Assembly: GCF_030272615.1 (NCBI RefSeq)
Contig: NC_081410.1
Span: 139,914,849-139,978,848, forward strand
Direction of reading: 5' to 3'
Origin: Cryptomeria japonica
Taxonomy: Eukaryota; Streptophyta; Pinopsida; Cupressales; Cupressaceae
DNA: 64,000 nucleotides
The notes beneath the pieces are model-generated. The model saw only the letters and a program-made list of their open reading frames with translations, had not been told where the DNA came from and did no database searches. Made by a program: the position numbers and the translations under genes. Below are positions 1 through 13,452 of this stretch, in pieces. Within the stretch, counting starts at the first letter, position 1; every line of letters begins with the position of its first letter.

Positions 1-2596
1 ATATATTATGTTTTTATTTAAATTAGATAAACTATTTAACTTTAGATTTTAATTTCTGTAAATAAGTAAATGACATAATTAAATAAACTTAAACAACAGC
101 TATATTAATCTAGAATCATTTGAATTTAACCTTAGAGATATGCATGTAAATTCTTTAAACCATGATTTGTATTGGAGAATAAATGGTTAGGACTAGATGC
201 TTGATTTTTCTTTCACTAACATGCAAGCTTCCCTATTTCATTCTTTTCCAATAATTCATATGCTTAAAGGGGTAAAGTGAACTTTTAGATTTCTAAAATA
301 AAATGCATACAACCATTAATATTTTAAGAACATTTTATAGCTAAAGCCCAACAGAAATATTTCATTTATGCAATAATAATTTAACATAAATAATGCATTT
401 ATTTAAGGCATTTTTAAAGTACAATATAGTCAACATTACAAGAGGGTGAGATACCCAAAATAGACCCTCATTTCTATTAAATGAGGACTTTAAATAAAAT
501 AGATACATTTCCTTTCAAAATAGATACAACATATAGTTTCCCTTTACATTGCTGCAACTGAAAATATAAAATATTCCATTCCCAAAACTTTTTCTCTAAA
601 CAAATAAATCCAACAACTTCTACTTGTCCTTTTCTTTTCTTCCAAACAACCTACAAATAAATCATAGGCTATGACCATGCAGTGCTAACCTCCTAGCCTA
701 GGCTTACTAGAAGCCACCCCCGAGCTTGGAGAACCAAGCCCTAGACAGGTTACAAACATGCAAACATAACAAGCAAGGGAAAAACATATAGCAAACACTT
801 TTCCAACCAAGGCTACACTCCATCACAAAATGTGATGATTTTACATGGGTGGTAGTGGACCAAATACCTTGAGGAGACTGCAAGAATGGTTGAACACAAT
901 GCCACCTCATGGCAAACAAAGTTATTTCATAATATCATTAACCCCTCATTCCTTATTCCCCCCAAGGCATCTATGCCATACTTTCTCCCCTTATGACCCC
1001 CAAATGCACAAACCAAGCCATGCAGCAAGGGTCACAAATACACCCCTTGAGTTCGCTCTCATAAAGAGAGTCTCTCACTCAAGGGCTATCAAACTTCTAA
1101 CACCCGCAAGACCATCCTAATTTCCCAAGAGTACAAGGCCTTGGTTACTCCCAAAACACAGAAAAAGCATACAAGAAAATAAAAGACAGATAGCATAATA
1201 ATAATTTTCACAAAAGAAAATACAAGAGAATCATTTTCACATACAACCAAACTTTCCAACATAGACATGCAACATTAGAAAACAAAGAGATGAACCAACC
1301 TTCAATCTATCCAAAGGTATGCTAGAACTAGTTTGAGGATGAGCAACCCAAATCCACAATCCTCCCTTCTACACTTAGCCAAATTTTGAATCCAAAAACC
1401 AACTTTTCAAAATGCATAGTCTCCAAAAATGGAGAGTGCGTGATTACCCACAAAATCTCTCAGTCTTGCCTAAGAAGACCTCAGTGAGAATTCTCACAGG
1501 TTTCTAAAAATTGAAAAAGGAAAAAGTAAGAAAAAGATCAAACAAGGATCTCTCATCAAAAAGGAAGGTTATCTAACCTAGATGGCACCTTCTAATTTTG
1601 AATTTTCGCACATCTTAGAAAACCCACTTTTTGGGATGACTAAACAGTCACATGGGAGTAGACACATGCCTAAAAACACTCCTAACCCATAGGTATACTT
1701 TATGGACTTTAGGAAACACCTTTAAACTACCCCTAGGAGTCCATTTGACCCCTTATAAACCCATCTGAAGTTAACTTTCGGGTCAAACCTGAGTTGACCA
1801 CTTCAAAGACTCTCTACCCAAGGAAATTTTAGAACCACATTCAAATGTTTGAAAAAGCTATAGTTAAACAACTCCCTTCAAGAGACAAGTCAAAATTCAA
1901 GACATAAATGAACACATGTGTCAAGTGACACAATAAAATACATTACAAAATTACACATGGAAATTGTCTCTTGTTGGATTTAAATAAATAAATAATAAAA
2001 TTTAACACACATGCATCATTTACTATTACAAATAAAATTTGATATATACAGGGTGTTGTCTCTCTAAATAGACAACCCCTGGCTTTACGAACGTACATAG
2101 GTCTAGGTTTGGTTCTCCGTAATATTTCCATGGTCACATGGATAATTTTCCTGCTCATCTCAATTACACATTAGTACTTCCAAATAACCTCATATAATAT
2201 TTAAACACGTGAATAAGAATACACGTCAAACACTTTGCATACAATTGATATTAAACAAAATCAATATATCTTGTATCAAACTAAATCCACCTAAGCAATT
2301 ATCATAATCCTCATAATTTTGATCCATACATAAAATATGCATCCTATTTCTATCATCATAGTAAAGTTGTGCAATTCCAATAATGACATACATCATCACA
2401 AAGTAATCCTATTCTAGAATCATATAGAGTTCTATATCTATAATGCATAGAAATGAAGCATTGATATATATCAATGTTATCCAAATCATGAAATCATATA
2501 AGTTCCAAATCCATAATGCATAAAAATAAAGCATCCATAATATTGTCAACATGAAAAATACTGAAATGCTAGGATGAGTCGGGATAGGGCCTCACA
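1..2596 (-). repeat. GYP1 3' LTR (partial)
   Basis: Matches 9073-11666 almost base for base with scattered substitutions and small indels. The edge at 2596 (plus-strand ...CTCACA) is the LTR start on the minus strand, TGTGAGGCCC, directly beside the polypurine tract. About 1.5 kb of the LTR lies left of the window. No gene was seen in it; short open frames such as 845-1120 recur in the other LTR. Confidence 0.93.
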
Positions 2597-2609
2597 CCCT
2601 CCCCCTCTA
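2597..2609 (-). other. GYP1 polypurine tract
   Basis: On the minus strand it reads TAGAGGGGGAGGG and abuts the LTR start TGTGAGG. This is the expected place and composition for the plus-strand DNA primer of an LTR retrotransposon. It fixes the 3' LTR boundary at 2596. Confidence 0.88.
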
Positions 2610-3809
2610 GGCATGAACTTCCTCCTAGAGTTCATCAAAAAGATGGGGGTACTGTGATCTCATACGTGTTGTGTCCTCCCATCAAGTTGTAACCTCATCA
2701 TAGCAATCCCACTGGACCCTAACCTGGTCCAGCTCTCGACCTTGAATGGCCAACATCCAATGTGCCAAAATGAGAATGGGCTCCAAAGCTAGTTGCCTTT
2801 CTGACTCCACCTACAAGGCATCCCAATATAAAATATGAGACTCATCAAAGATATACTTCCTCAAAATTTATACATGAAACACATCGTGGATGCATGATAG
2901 GCTAGGTGGCAACTGGTCCTATCCTCTCAAGGATCTCAAATGGTCCTACAAAGCGAGGTGTGAGCTAAGAACCCTTTCCATAACGGATTGGACTCTTATG
3001 CAGTTGCAGTCTCAAAAAGACTCTGTCTCCAACCAAGTAGCTATGATCTATCCTTTTCGCATCTGCATACTTCTTCTGTCTATCATGTGCCTCTCTAAGA
3101 TGCTACCTAATCAAATCCACCTATTGTTCCATATCCTGAACTATATCAGGACCAATAGAAACTCTGTCCTCTATGTGGTCCCAACTCAATGGTATCCTAT
3201 AAGGCCTGTCGCATAATGCCTAATAGGGTGACATTCCCAACGAAGTGTGATGCCCATTGTTATAGGCAAACTCCACTAAGAGAAGGTACTCTTCCCATCT
3301 AGTCTGATGATCCATGACGTACATGCGAAGCATATCCTCTAACACCCAGTTAACCCTCTCTGTCTGACCATCCATTTTTGAATGATAGGTTGTACTGAAG
3401 TTGAGCTTGGTGCCCATAGCTGCCTATAATGCCTTCCAAAAGGAAGAAGTGAAGAGAGAATCCATGTTAGAAATGTCTTGTGTGGAAAGTCATGAAGTCT
3501 GAAAATGTCTCACAAGAACACCTATGTTACTACTGGTGCTATGAAGGTAGTCTGAACTGGTGAAAAGTGGGCCACTTTTGTCAACTTGTCAACTGTCACC
3601 AAGATGGCATCATGGCGATGAGATAACATAGGAAGACCAATGATGAATTCCATGGATATAGTATCCCACTTCCACTCTGGTATAGCATGAGACTCAAGCA
3701 ACCCACCTAGATGGTAGTGCTCCGCCTTGACTCTCTGACACTCGAGGCATCGGGCTACTAACTCAGCAATGAGCTGCCAATGATATAACTGTCTCAAGTC
3801 AGCATGCAT
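2610..3809 (-). pseudogene. GYP1 integrase with chromodomain-like C-terminus (decayed)
   Basis: Minus-strand frames give in order the HHCC zinc region (CLECQRVKAEH near 3740), the catalytic core (EFIIGLP, then VTVDKLTKVAHF), the stretch SKMDGQTERVNWVLEDM with the catalytic Glu (about 3350), and a C-terminal domain read from 3216 to 2610 that includes YADAKRIDHSYLVGDRVF. The end, around RELDQVRVQWDCYDEVTTW, resembles a chromovirus chromodomain with aromatic residues at the usual spacing. Integrase inserts the cDNA; chromodomains guide it to heterochromatin in known chromoviruses. Stops and frameshifts at about 3420-3520, 2840 and 2700 make it non-functional. Family assignment is secure; the chromodomain call is moderate because it is degenerate. 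Confidence 0.85.
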
Positions 3810-3983
3810 CTTCTTAACTTTGGGATGTGTTGCATAAGGATCTCTATGAGCCTCCGTGATAATGAACTCTCACAATCCCCTAGAAGAAGGTACATAGATG
3901 TGCCCTCTATGGTGTAATAGTCTATCAGACTCTAAGGAATAATCCACATATTTCCCTTCTAGAGTATCCTGAGATCATATCAC

Positions 3984-5470
3984 CTAACAAACCTCTAAAT
4001 ACCATCCATCCTCTAGCAACTGCCGCAATATCCAATCTCTCAAATCCATACCCATAGATATGGTGTATATCTCATGACGTCTCCTACTCAAGGCATCTGC
4101 AACTACGTTTTCTTTCCCTTTGATGTAGTGAATGTCAAAATCATATTCACACAAGAACTCCATCCATCTCCTCTGACGTGCATTAAGGTTCAATTGAGTG
4201 AATATGTACTGAAGGCTCTGATGGTCTAAATGAAGCTCAAAATGATGACCCAAAAGGAAGTGTCTCCACCTCACAAGTGCATGCACTACTGCAGCAAGCT
4301 CAAGGTCATGAGTAGGGAAGTTAAGCTCATGAGTCTTAAGCTTCCTAGACTCAAAAGCTATAGCCCTACCATCCTGCATAAGGACTGCTCCTAAACCCTC
4401 TAGGGAAGCATCTGTGCAAACCATGAAGTTAGCTGAGGGATCTAGTACTACAAGGATAGGTGCGCTAGTAAGTGCCTTTTTGAGTTCCTGAAAGGCCCTC
4501 TCACACTTCTCTGTCCACTCAAATTTCTTCCCTTTACACTGAAGAGAAGTAATGGGATGTGTGACTCTAGAGAATCCCTCAACAAAGCGTTGGTAATAAC
4601 CTACTAAGCCCATGAAGCTTCTGACCTCTGTCACACTGGTTGGCATTGGCCAATCCATAATAGCTCTGATCTTTGATGGGTCAACTAAGATCCCATCACC
4701 AGAAATAACGTACCCAAGGTACTTGACCTCTGAATGAAAGAAAGCACACTTTGACAAATTGCCAAACAACTGATTGTCCCTCAAACACTGCAAAACCTAT
4801 CTCAGGTGCTCCTCATGCTCCTCCTCATTCTGAGAATATATCAATATGTCATCAAGGAACACTATCACAAAACGGTCAAGAAATGTGCGGAATACCACAT
4901 GCATGAGGCTCATGAAAATAGCTAGAGCATTCGTAAGACCAAATGGAACCACGGTGAACTCATAGTGGCCATATCTAGTGCGAAATGTGGTCTTGTGGAT
5001 ATCACTTTCCATTATTCTCAACTGATGGTATCTTGACTTCAGATCAATTTTGGAAAATACTTTGGCACCCTGAAGATGGTCGAATAAATCATTGATCCTA
5101 GGTAAGGGATATCAGTTCTTGATGGTTACTTTGTTCAACTGATGATAATCCATGCATAACCGAAGAGATCCATTCTTCTTCTTCACGAAGATGACTGGTG
5201 CACCCCAAGAGGATACACTAGGATGAATGTGACCCTTCTCTAGGAGTTCCTCAAGCTACATCTTGAGCTCATTAAGCTCATTTGTGGTCATCCTATAAGG
5301 TGCTCTTGAAATTGGCTCAACTCTTGGTACAAGGTCTATATGAAAGTCAATCTCTCTATGGGACGACATTCTAGGTAGCTCTGAAGGAAACACATCTGAA
5401 TATCCCTTAAGGATAGGATGGTCATCAATCAATGTTTATTTTTCATCCTCTTCCTCTCTATCACTGATGG
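3984..5470 (-). pseudogene. GYP1 reverse transcriptase - RNase H (decayed)
   Basis: The RT begins around 5370 with the Ty3 signature HIDLVP...APYRM, then [20 protein letters not shown], and reaches the catalytic box as FLDDILIYS near 4850. The segment 4793-3984 is open for 269 codons and continues with the RT thumb ([16 protein letters not shown]), the connection, and RNase H ([14 protein letters not shown], then ELAAVVHAL, then [10 protein letters not shown] and VADALSRR). It copies element RNA into DNA and removes the RNA strand inside the particle. In-frame stops interrupt the RT part, for example at 5110 and 5260, and a stop at 4794-4796 separates 5021-4797 from 4793-3984. The FLDD box and RNase H acidic residues are still present. 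Confidence 0.93.
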
Positions 5471-6033
5471 TGATGGAAAACAACTGACATCCCTTTCACA
5501 TGCTCCGCTTAAGTTGCATTACGGAAATCATACGAAGAGACACGCGCCTCTAAATCTCAGTGATTACTATGGGTGAACCCTGATCATCCTCACACTCGAT
5601 CTCTTTCCAACGGCAATCCATCTTGGCTCTGTGGGCATAAAGCCAGTCCATGCCAAGTATGATGCCATATGATCCAAGTGGTGTAACTCTAAGGTCTACT
5701 AAGGTGGTGGTATTTCCAATCTGAAGCTAACATGCCCTATCCTTTGATTCCACTGACACTCAAGCCCCCTGAAGCTAACTCCACTTCCCAACTGACACCT
5801 TGTATAGTTGCCACTAGCCCGCAACACTCCACAGCAAAAGGAGATATAAAGGAGTTAGTAGCTCCTGAATCAAATAATATAGATACACTATTACCTCTGA
5901 TCATACCTACAGCCTCAATGACTGTGGCCTGGTGCTCTGCCTGACGATTGTCAACCGCTGCGAAGACTCTATGGGACATGCCCATATCTCCAACTGTAGG
6001 CTCTGATGCTGCCATCCTCTGATTCCTTTCCAT
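5471..6033 (-). pseudogene. GYP1 aspartic protease (retropepsin-like, decayed)
   Basis: The minus-strand frame from 6033 contains ILFDSGATNSFIS (Asp near 5870), the DSGA active site of the plant Ty3 protease family. Downstream, GSYGIILGMDWL (near 5660) is the usual flap-distal motif joining protease to RT. The enzyme cuts the Gag-Pol polyprotein as a homodimer in the virus-like particle. It follows the gag zinc knuckle with no gap, as in one continuous polyprotein. Stops after 5737 and near 5555 and 5450 break it. Confidence 0.9.
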
Positions 6034-7343
6034 CTGACCCTAAGGACACTCTCTCACCATGTGCCCCATGGCTCCACACTTGAAACAAGCACCACGTGCT
6101 TGAAACTAGATGCCCCAAGGCCTAGAAAAAGACTATCCCCCTATCCTGCTAGAACCACTATACCCACCCTGGAGGATTGCTGAGTCCTTGCCAGAGGTGT
6201 GTAAGGAACCTAAGATTGTTGATCTTGCCTCTGACCCTGAGACTACCACTGCTTGGGCTTTGCGCCCTGCTAACTTTGTGGAGGCCTCTGCCTCTAGTTC
6301 TGTTGTGACTGTTGTAGAGGAGGGGGTTTGGAGAATCTTGATATGTGCCTATTATTACCCTTCCAATGGGGTTTTTGAAACTCGTATGTCTGGGGTATAG
6401 GGTTTCGATTCTAGAACCGATCCCTTGTATCCTGTGGCTTGACCTAAATCTCCTCTACTATCAAAGCCATCTCCACAACAACCCGAAGGCTCTCTAGAGC
6501 GGATATCCTCACTAGTCCTGCTATGCCGACATTCAGCCCTCTGATAAAATGATTGATGAGAAGCTTCTCATCTTTCAAGTAGTTCACATATGGCAAGAGC
6601 TTGAAGAACTTGCTCTCGTACTGGGTCACTGAGAGACCCTTCTACTGGAGGTCATGGAACTCGTCTATCCTACATTATCTGTAATGCTCTGACAAGTACC
6701 TCTCCCTGAACCTCTTTGTAAAAATCTCCCATGTGAGAGTATCAGCAACCAAACCACACTTGTATTCCTCCTATCTCCACCATGTGGAGGTCGTTGCTCT
6801 CAATAGGTGGACTGCTACGCATGCCTTTAGATTGCCCTCATAAGAGCGCAATGCAAAGCACTTATCTAGGCTCAAAAGCCAAGCCTCTACTTCTACCTCG
6901 TCGATAGATCCCCTAAAAGATGGTGGCTGGAGACGCATAACCTCTCTGATTAAATCCCCTGGATCCCGACATGATCTCTCATAATAAACTAGCTCTGCTA
7001 CTGGAGGTGGTCTTGGTAGGTGAACGGACTCGGGTTCATGCCCAGCGTGACTCTCTACGGGATTAGGAGGTGGACTCCTACTCCGTTCCATATCTGTCGA
7101 TCTATGGCTCCCTGAGTTCTAGTTTTCAACATGATGATCCTCCGCTTGAATCCTTTCTTGGACTATCCCTATCAGGTTCTGGAGTGCTTCTAAGATATCT
7201 CAGTTTGGGTCAACTGGTTGTTCGGGAGGGGCCTCTGGGTTCCTTTCCGGAACCGATTCCTCCCTATCGACCTCTTCGCGTGCTATACTTTCACACCTAG
7301 GGCCTCTACCATGTGTGTGAGCTTGTCGCATAGTTGGAGGCAT
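6034..7343 (-). pseudogene. GYP1 gag with one CCHC knuckle (decayed)
   Basis: The likely start is the ATG at 7343 (MPPTMRQAHTHGR), the first one downstream of the PBS; the part opening at 7091 begins MERSRSPPPNP. The capsid (Retrotrans_gag) core is seen in FRGSIDEVEVEAWLLSLDKC, in TTSTWWR, and in VTQYESKFFKLLPYV. The nucleocapsid knuckle CFKCGAMGHMVREC lies at about 6055-6096, just before protease. At least six in-frame stops are present, several of the C-to-T type. Gag would form the particle and bind element RNA. Confidence 0.87.
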
Positions 7344-7494
7344 CCTTATGAGAAAATAAAATAAAATGAAATAAATAAATAATTTTTTAGAGAAGAATTT
7401 AATTAATTAAAAATAAATATAATAAAATAAAATTAATTAATTAACTAATTAAAGCGAAACATAATGGAGAAAGGTTCCTTGTGTTGGAAACCTT

Positions 7495-7506
7495 GCTCTG
7501 ATACCA
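7495..7506 (-). other. GYP1 primer-binding site (initiator-Met tRNA)
   Basis: The minus strand reads TGGTATCAGAGC, a perfect complement to the 3' end of plant initiator-Met tRNA and the usual plant LTR-element primer. It lies three bases inside the 5' LTR edge at 7510. Confidence 0.93.
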
Positions 7507-8075
7507 AAATGTCATGCCCAAACTTTTGGGCACAAACGGGATAAATTTTTTTTTTTAAATAACAACCTATAACATTAAATTTGTCTAAACGAAACGCACT
7601 ATCAAGTTTTGTCTTAACTATGTTTTGAGTTAACTCTAGCCACTAACTCAAGTAAGCAAAAATAATTTAAAATTAAATGTGGAATACTAAATGAATTATT
7701 TTATTATCTCATCAATTTTAATCAATAACTTAATTTAATCAAAACTTTCTAAATTGTTTGACGAAGACAATATTAATCCCTAATAACCATTAATTGTTTT
7801 TAGGAACTAATTAAATTAGTCCTAGCACTTAGATTTATTAATGCCTGTATTTTATTTTAAAAATAATTAAAATGTAGTTAAATTAATTCGACTAAAGGGT
7901 CAATTAAATCCATAATGAAAATTGTCTTATAAAGTTTAATCTGAAAACCTATATCTAGGTGGACAAAAAAAAAATTTCCCCATAGCCAAAAATAACTTGT
8001 CAAATTCGTTATAAAATTTTCTAAAAGATTAAATTTCATAAATATTTTAAATTTAAAAATCATTCTTAAATATAC

Positions 8076-8193
<118 letters not shown>

Positions 8194-8751
8194 CTTTTGT
8201 TTCCTAAATAGCATCAAACCCTAAATCTTAAGTTATAAGGAAATTATATTAACAACATTATTAAAATATTTCCCTTTTTTTTTCAATATATATATTTCCT
8301 TTTTTTTATACTTCAAATATATTTACCCTAACCCAAACCGGGTTAGGGTTTATTTTATTTGTTGCAGGTTTGGGATTTTTACCATGGCACCCCCTTTTTT
8401 TTCTTATTGCAGAGCTTAAAGGGGCTGCGGGACACACAGAGGGCAGTGGAGAGGTAGAATTCACGGGGGAGGACTCCCTGCAGGGACGGCCACTGCCGAG
8501 CCTGTGGGTCATGGCCCACAGAGGCAGCCTTGGATGTCATTGTGGGACGCGGCTCATAGCCTGGTAGCACCGCCGCTATGGGGTGTCGCCCACAGAGGGG
8601 GGCCGAAGCCTCCACAACTATGGGTTGCGGCCTATATTGGCAACTGCGGCCACCGGCCACTGTGCAAGGGGGGGTCGAGCTCCCCGAAAACCTAAAGTCC
8701 TTTTTAAAAAATAAAAATAAAAATTCTTTTATTTATTTATTTAAAAACAAT

Positions 8752-8915
8752 ATAATATATATATATATATATATACTTATATTTACATTTAAAATATATA
8801 TATATATATATATATTTTAAATGTAAATATATATATATATATATATATATTTTAAATGTAAATATATATATATATATATATTTTAAATGTAAATATATAT
8901 ATATATATTTTAACA
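8752..8915. repeat. Composite minisatellite: (AT)n blocks joined by TTTTAAATGTAAA
   Basis: Runs of (AT)n of decreasing length are separated by a 13-base spacer, TTTTAAATGTAAA, seen three times after an initial near-inverse copy TTTACATTTAAAA. It is a tandem array of AT-run plus spacer within the LTR. Confidence 0.9.
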
Positions 8916-11666
8916 TTTTGACAAATTAATTAAAATATTCAGATTTAGATCAATGTATTTTTAATTTCTATATTTTAAATTCCATGTTGCTAAAATCTGA
9001 GATAAACTATGTAACTTTAGATTTATTTCCTGCTAATAAATAATTGATAGAATTTAATAAATTTATACAACTATATAAATATGTTTTTATTTAAATTAGA
9101 TAGACTATTTAACTTTAGATTTTAATTTCTGCAAATAAGTAAATGACATAATTAAATAAACTTAAACAGTAGCTATATTAATCTAGAGTCATTTGAATTT
9201 AACCTTAGGGATATGCATGTAAATTCTTTAAACCATGATTTGTATTGGAGAATAAATGGTTAGGACCAGATGCTTGATTTTTCTTTCACTAACATGCAAG
9301 CTTCCCTTTCATTCTTTTCCAATAATTCATATGCTTAAAGGGGTAAAATGAGCTTTTGGATTTCTAAAATAAGATGCATACAACCATTAATATTTTAAGA
9401 ACATTTTATAGCTAAAGCCCAACAGAAATATTTCATTTATGCAATAATAATTTAACATAAATAATGCATTTATTTAAGGCATTTTTAAAGTACAATATAG
9501 TCAACATTACAAGAGGGTGAGATACCCAAACTAGTCCCTCATTTCTATTAAATGAGGACTTTAAATAAAATAGATACATTTCCTTTCAAAATAGATACAA
9601 CATATAGTTTCCCTTTACATTGCTGCAACTGAAAATATAAAATATTCCATTCCCAAAACTTTTTCTCTAAACAAATAAATCCAACAACTTCTACTTGTCC
9701 TTTTCTTTTCTTCCAAACAACCTACAAATAAATCATAGGCTATGACCATGCAGTGCTAACCTCCTAGCCTAGGCTTACTAGAAGCCACCCCCGAGCTTGG
9801 AGAACCAAGCCCTAGACAGGTTACAAACATGCAAACATAACAAGCAAGGGAAAAACATATAGCAAACACTTTTCCAACCAAGGCTACACTCCATCACAAA
9901 ATGTGATGATTTTACATGGGTGGTAGTGGACCAAATACCTTGAGGAGACTGCAAGAATGGTTGAACACAATGCCACCTCATGGCAAACAAAGTTATTTCA
10001 TAATATCATTAACCCCTCATTCCTTATTCCCCCCAAGGCATCTATGCCATACTTTCTCCCCTTATGACCCCCAAATGCACAAACCAAGCCATGCAGCAAG
10101 GGTCACAAATACACCCCTTGAGTTCGCTCTCATAAAGAGAGTCTCTCACTCAAGGGCTATCAAACTTCTACCACCCGCAAGACCATCCTAATTTCCCAAG
10201 AGTACAAGGCCTTGGTTACTCCCAAAACACAGAAAAAGCATACAAGAAAATAAAAGACAGATTGCATAATAATAATTTTCACAAAAGAAAATACAAGAGA
10301 ATCATTTTCACATACAACCAAACTTTCCAACATAGACATGCAACGTTAAAAAACAAAGAGATGAACCAACCTTCAATCTATCCAAAGGTATGCTAGAACT
10401 AGTTTGAGGATGAGCAACCCAAATCCACAATCCTCCCTTCTACACTTAGCCAAATTTTGAATCCAAAAACCAACTTTTCAAAATGCATAGTCTCCAAAAA
10501 TGGAGAGTGGGTGATTACCCACAAAATCTCTCATTCTTACCTAAGAAGACCTTAGTGAGAGTTCTCACTAGTTTCTAAAAATTGAAAAAGGAAAAGGTAA
10601 GAAAAAGATCAGAAAAGGATCTCTCATCAAAAGGGAAGGTTATCTAACCTAGATGGCACCTTCTAATTTTGAATTTTCACACATCTTAGAAAACCCACTT
10701 TTTGGGATGACTAAACAGTCACATGGGAGTAGACACATGCCTAAAAACAGTCCTAACCCATAGGTATACCTTATGGACTTTAGGAAACACCTTTAAACTA
10801 CCCCTAGGAGTCCATTTGACCCCTTATAAACCCATCTGAAGTTAACTTTCGGGTCAAACCTGAGTTGACCACTTCAAAAACTCTCTACCCAAGGAAATTT
10901 TAGAACCACATTCAAATGTTTGAAAAAGCTATAGCTAAACAACTCCCTTCAAGAGACAAGTCAAAATTCAAGACATAAATGAACACGTGTCAAGTGACAC
11001 AATAAAATACATTACAAACTTACACATAGAAATTGTCTCTTGTTGGATTTAAATAAATAAATAATGAAATTTAACACACATGCATCATTTGCTATTACAA
11101 ATAAAATACGATACATACGGGGTGTTGTCTCTCCAAATAGAGAACCCTTGGCTTTACGAACGTACATAGGTCTAGGTTTGGTTCTCCGTAATATTTCCAT
11201 GGTCACATGGATAATTTTCCTGCACATCTCAATTACACATTAGTACTTCCAAATAACCTCATATAATATTTAAACACAGGAATAAGAATACATGTCAAAA
11301 CACTCTGCATACAATTGATATTAAACAAAATCAATATATCTTGTATCAAACTAAATCCACATAAGCAATTATTATAATCCTCATAATGTTGATCCATACA
11401 TAAAACATGCATCCTATTTCTATCATCATAGTAAAGTCGTGCAATTCCAATAATGACATACATCATCACAAAGAAATTCTATTTTAGAATCATATAGAGT
11501 TCTATATCTATAATGCATAGAAATGAAGCATCAATATATATCAATGTTATCCAAATCATGAAATCATATAAGTTCCAAATCCATAATGCATAAAAATAAA
11601 GCATCCATAATAGTCTCAACATGAAAAATATTGAAATGCTAGGATGAGTCGGGGTAGGGCCTCACA

Positions 11667-12171
11667 TTACTCAAGGAATCAAAATGTTGATCCTAAAAGA
11701 AAAACTAATGTTGATAATGGAGGCTTCACAAAGGTTAAATATACATGAAGGGTGAGCTCAAGAAGACTGAACTATGCTTCTCCAAGGAGACAAATGAGAA
11801 ACAACTTCAATAATGACTGGTATGTACCTCAGTTCCATGGCTAATGTTACAAATGTAATACTTATGGTCATAGAATTGTTGATTGTAGTCTTATGCATAG
11901 GTCTCCTTCTAATTTTGAAAGTAGAAATAAATTTTCTGGTCTGAGAGATATGAGTGTTATTTTTTATCATTGTAATGGGTATGGTCACATAAGTTATGAA
12001 TGTAATAAAAATGTATCTCAATCCTACAATAGATTTTCAAACTCATCATTTAATGTAAATGTAAAATGCTATCATTGTCAAAACTTGGGCCACATTCCAA
12101 AACATTGTAAGCTTAGGACAGCTAAGCAAAAGAAGATGGTGTCAACGGCTGAACATAATGCAAAATCATAA
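11667..12171 (+). pseudogene. COP-A gag C-terminal part with three CCHC knuckles (decayed)
   Basis: Truncated on the left by GYP1. Three knuckles lie in one frame: CYKCNTYGHRIVDC (11845-11886), a second in which the first Cys is now Phe or Tyr (YHCNGYGHISYEC, about 11965-12003), and CYHCQNLGHIPKHC (12067-12108). Most plant copia Gag proteins have a single knuckle, so three is unusual; COP-F has four. A stop directly precedes the first knuckle and another follows at 12169. The capsid part must lie beyond GYP1. Confidence 0.85.
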
Positions 12172-12248
12172 TAGAATGAGATGAAGAAGAGAAGATAGAA
12201 ACCAAATAAGTTTGGGTAGAAAAGATTAAAGATAAGGCTGAGTCAAGT

Positions 12249-13452
12249 TTGATTGTTCAAAATGCTCTACATGCTAAAAGGAAAAACATGTGGGTAGTAG
12301 ATAGTGGTTTCTCTAGCCACATGACTGGTGATAAGAAGAAATTCATCAGATTAGAAGATTGGAATGGTGGTTCTATGAGGTTTGGAGATAAATCATCAAT
12401 CAAAATAAAAGGAAAAGGCACTCTCAATATTAATGGTAAACTAAAAGAACATGATGTATACTATGTGGAAGGTCTGAAACACAATCTAATCAGTGCGAGT
12501 CAAATGTGTGACAAAGGATATAAGTTTACATTTGATTCAAAAGGATGCAAAATGAAAAATGAAAGCACTGGAAAACTTGTTGTTAAAGGAAAAAGGATAG
12601 ATGGAAATGTGTACAACTTGAAAGAATGCTTTGAATCCCAATGCATGATAGGACAAGTTGATGAGAGCTAGCTATGGCATAGAAGACTAGGTCATATTAA
12701 TTTTGATAATCCTTTTAAAGTGTGCAAGAGAGGTCATGTTAGGCACATACCTCAGATTATCAAACCAGAAAGAACCTTCTGTGATGAGTGTCAAAAAGGG
12801 AAGCGAGCTAAAGTACGCTTCAAAACTAAAGAGTACTCAACTACAAGGCCACTAGAACTTGTGCATATAGACTTATGTGGGCCTCCAAGAACATGATCCC
12901 TAAATGGAGAAAGATACTTTATGCTGCTCATCGATGATTTTTCAAGGATGACATGGGTCACCTTATTGCAAGAAAAATCACAAGAATTTGAGATATTTAA
13001 GTTCTTCAAGAAAATGGTTGAGAAGGAGAGTGGTTACAAGTTGAAATGTTTAAGATCAGATCATGGAGGTGAGTTTACATCAAATGAGTTTGAAGATTAC
13101 TGTGAGATGCATGGAATCAGAAGATAATATTTAGCTCGAAGGACAACAAAACAAAATGGTGTTGTGGAAAGGAATAATAGAATAGTCAAAGATATGGCAA
13201 GGACAATGCTAAATGAAGCTAATTGAGTTGATTTATACTGGAAGGAGGTAGTTCATACAACTTTATATACATTAAATAGAGTTCAATTGAGAGTGAATAA
13301 TAGAATGACACCCTATGAACTATGGTATGATAGAAAACCCTCAGTCAAGTATTTCAAGGTGTTTGGTAGCAAGTGCTTGATAAAAAGAGATGAAGATGGG
13401 TTAGGGAGTTTTAATTCAATAAGTGACGATGGTATCTTTTTGGGGTACTCTA
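12249..13452 (+). pseudogene. COP-A protease and integrase (decayed)
   Basis: The protease active site is WVVDSGFSSHMTG (about 12291-12330; the usual DSGCSxHMTG with Cys changed to Phe). GAG-pre-integrase follows with LWHRRLGHINFDN and the zinc-binding CDEC (near 12781). The integrase core has HIDLCGPPRT, LRSDHGGEFTSNEF and QNGVVERNNR, so all three acidic catalytic residues appear present. Stops at 12669, near 12895, at 13125 and at 13225 break the frame. At 13448-13452 the NA-1 element interrupts the FLGYS sequence that begins the linker to RT. Confidence 0.92.

Noticed and set aside
845-1120. Open frame in the left LTR, nearly identical frame at 9916-10191
   Set aside because: The duplication is simply the two GYP1 LTRs; composition and lack of domain features do not support a gene.
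5732-5944. Plus-strand frame over the GYP1 protease
   Set aside because: It is the antisense shadow of the DSGA-containing protease frame on the minus strand.
8325-8349. Possible interstitial telomere repeat (CCCTAACCC / GGGTTAGGG)
   Set aside because: Only one unit on each side and arranged as an inverted repeat, not a tandem array of the plant TTTAGGG type.
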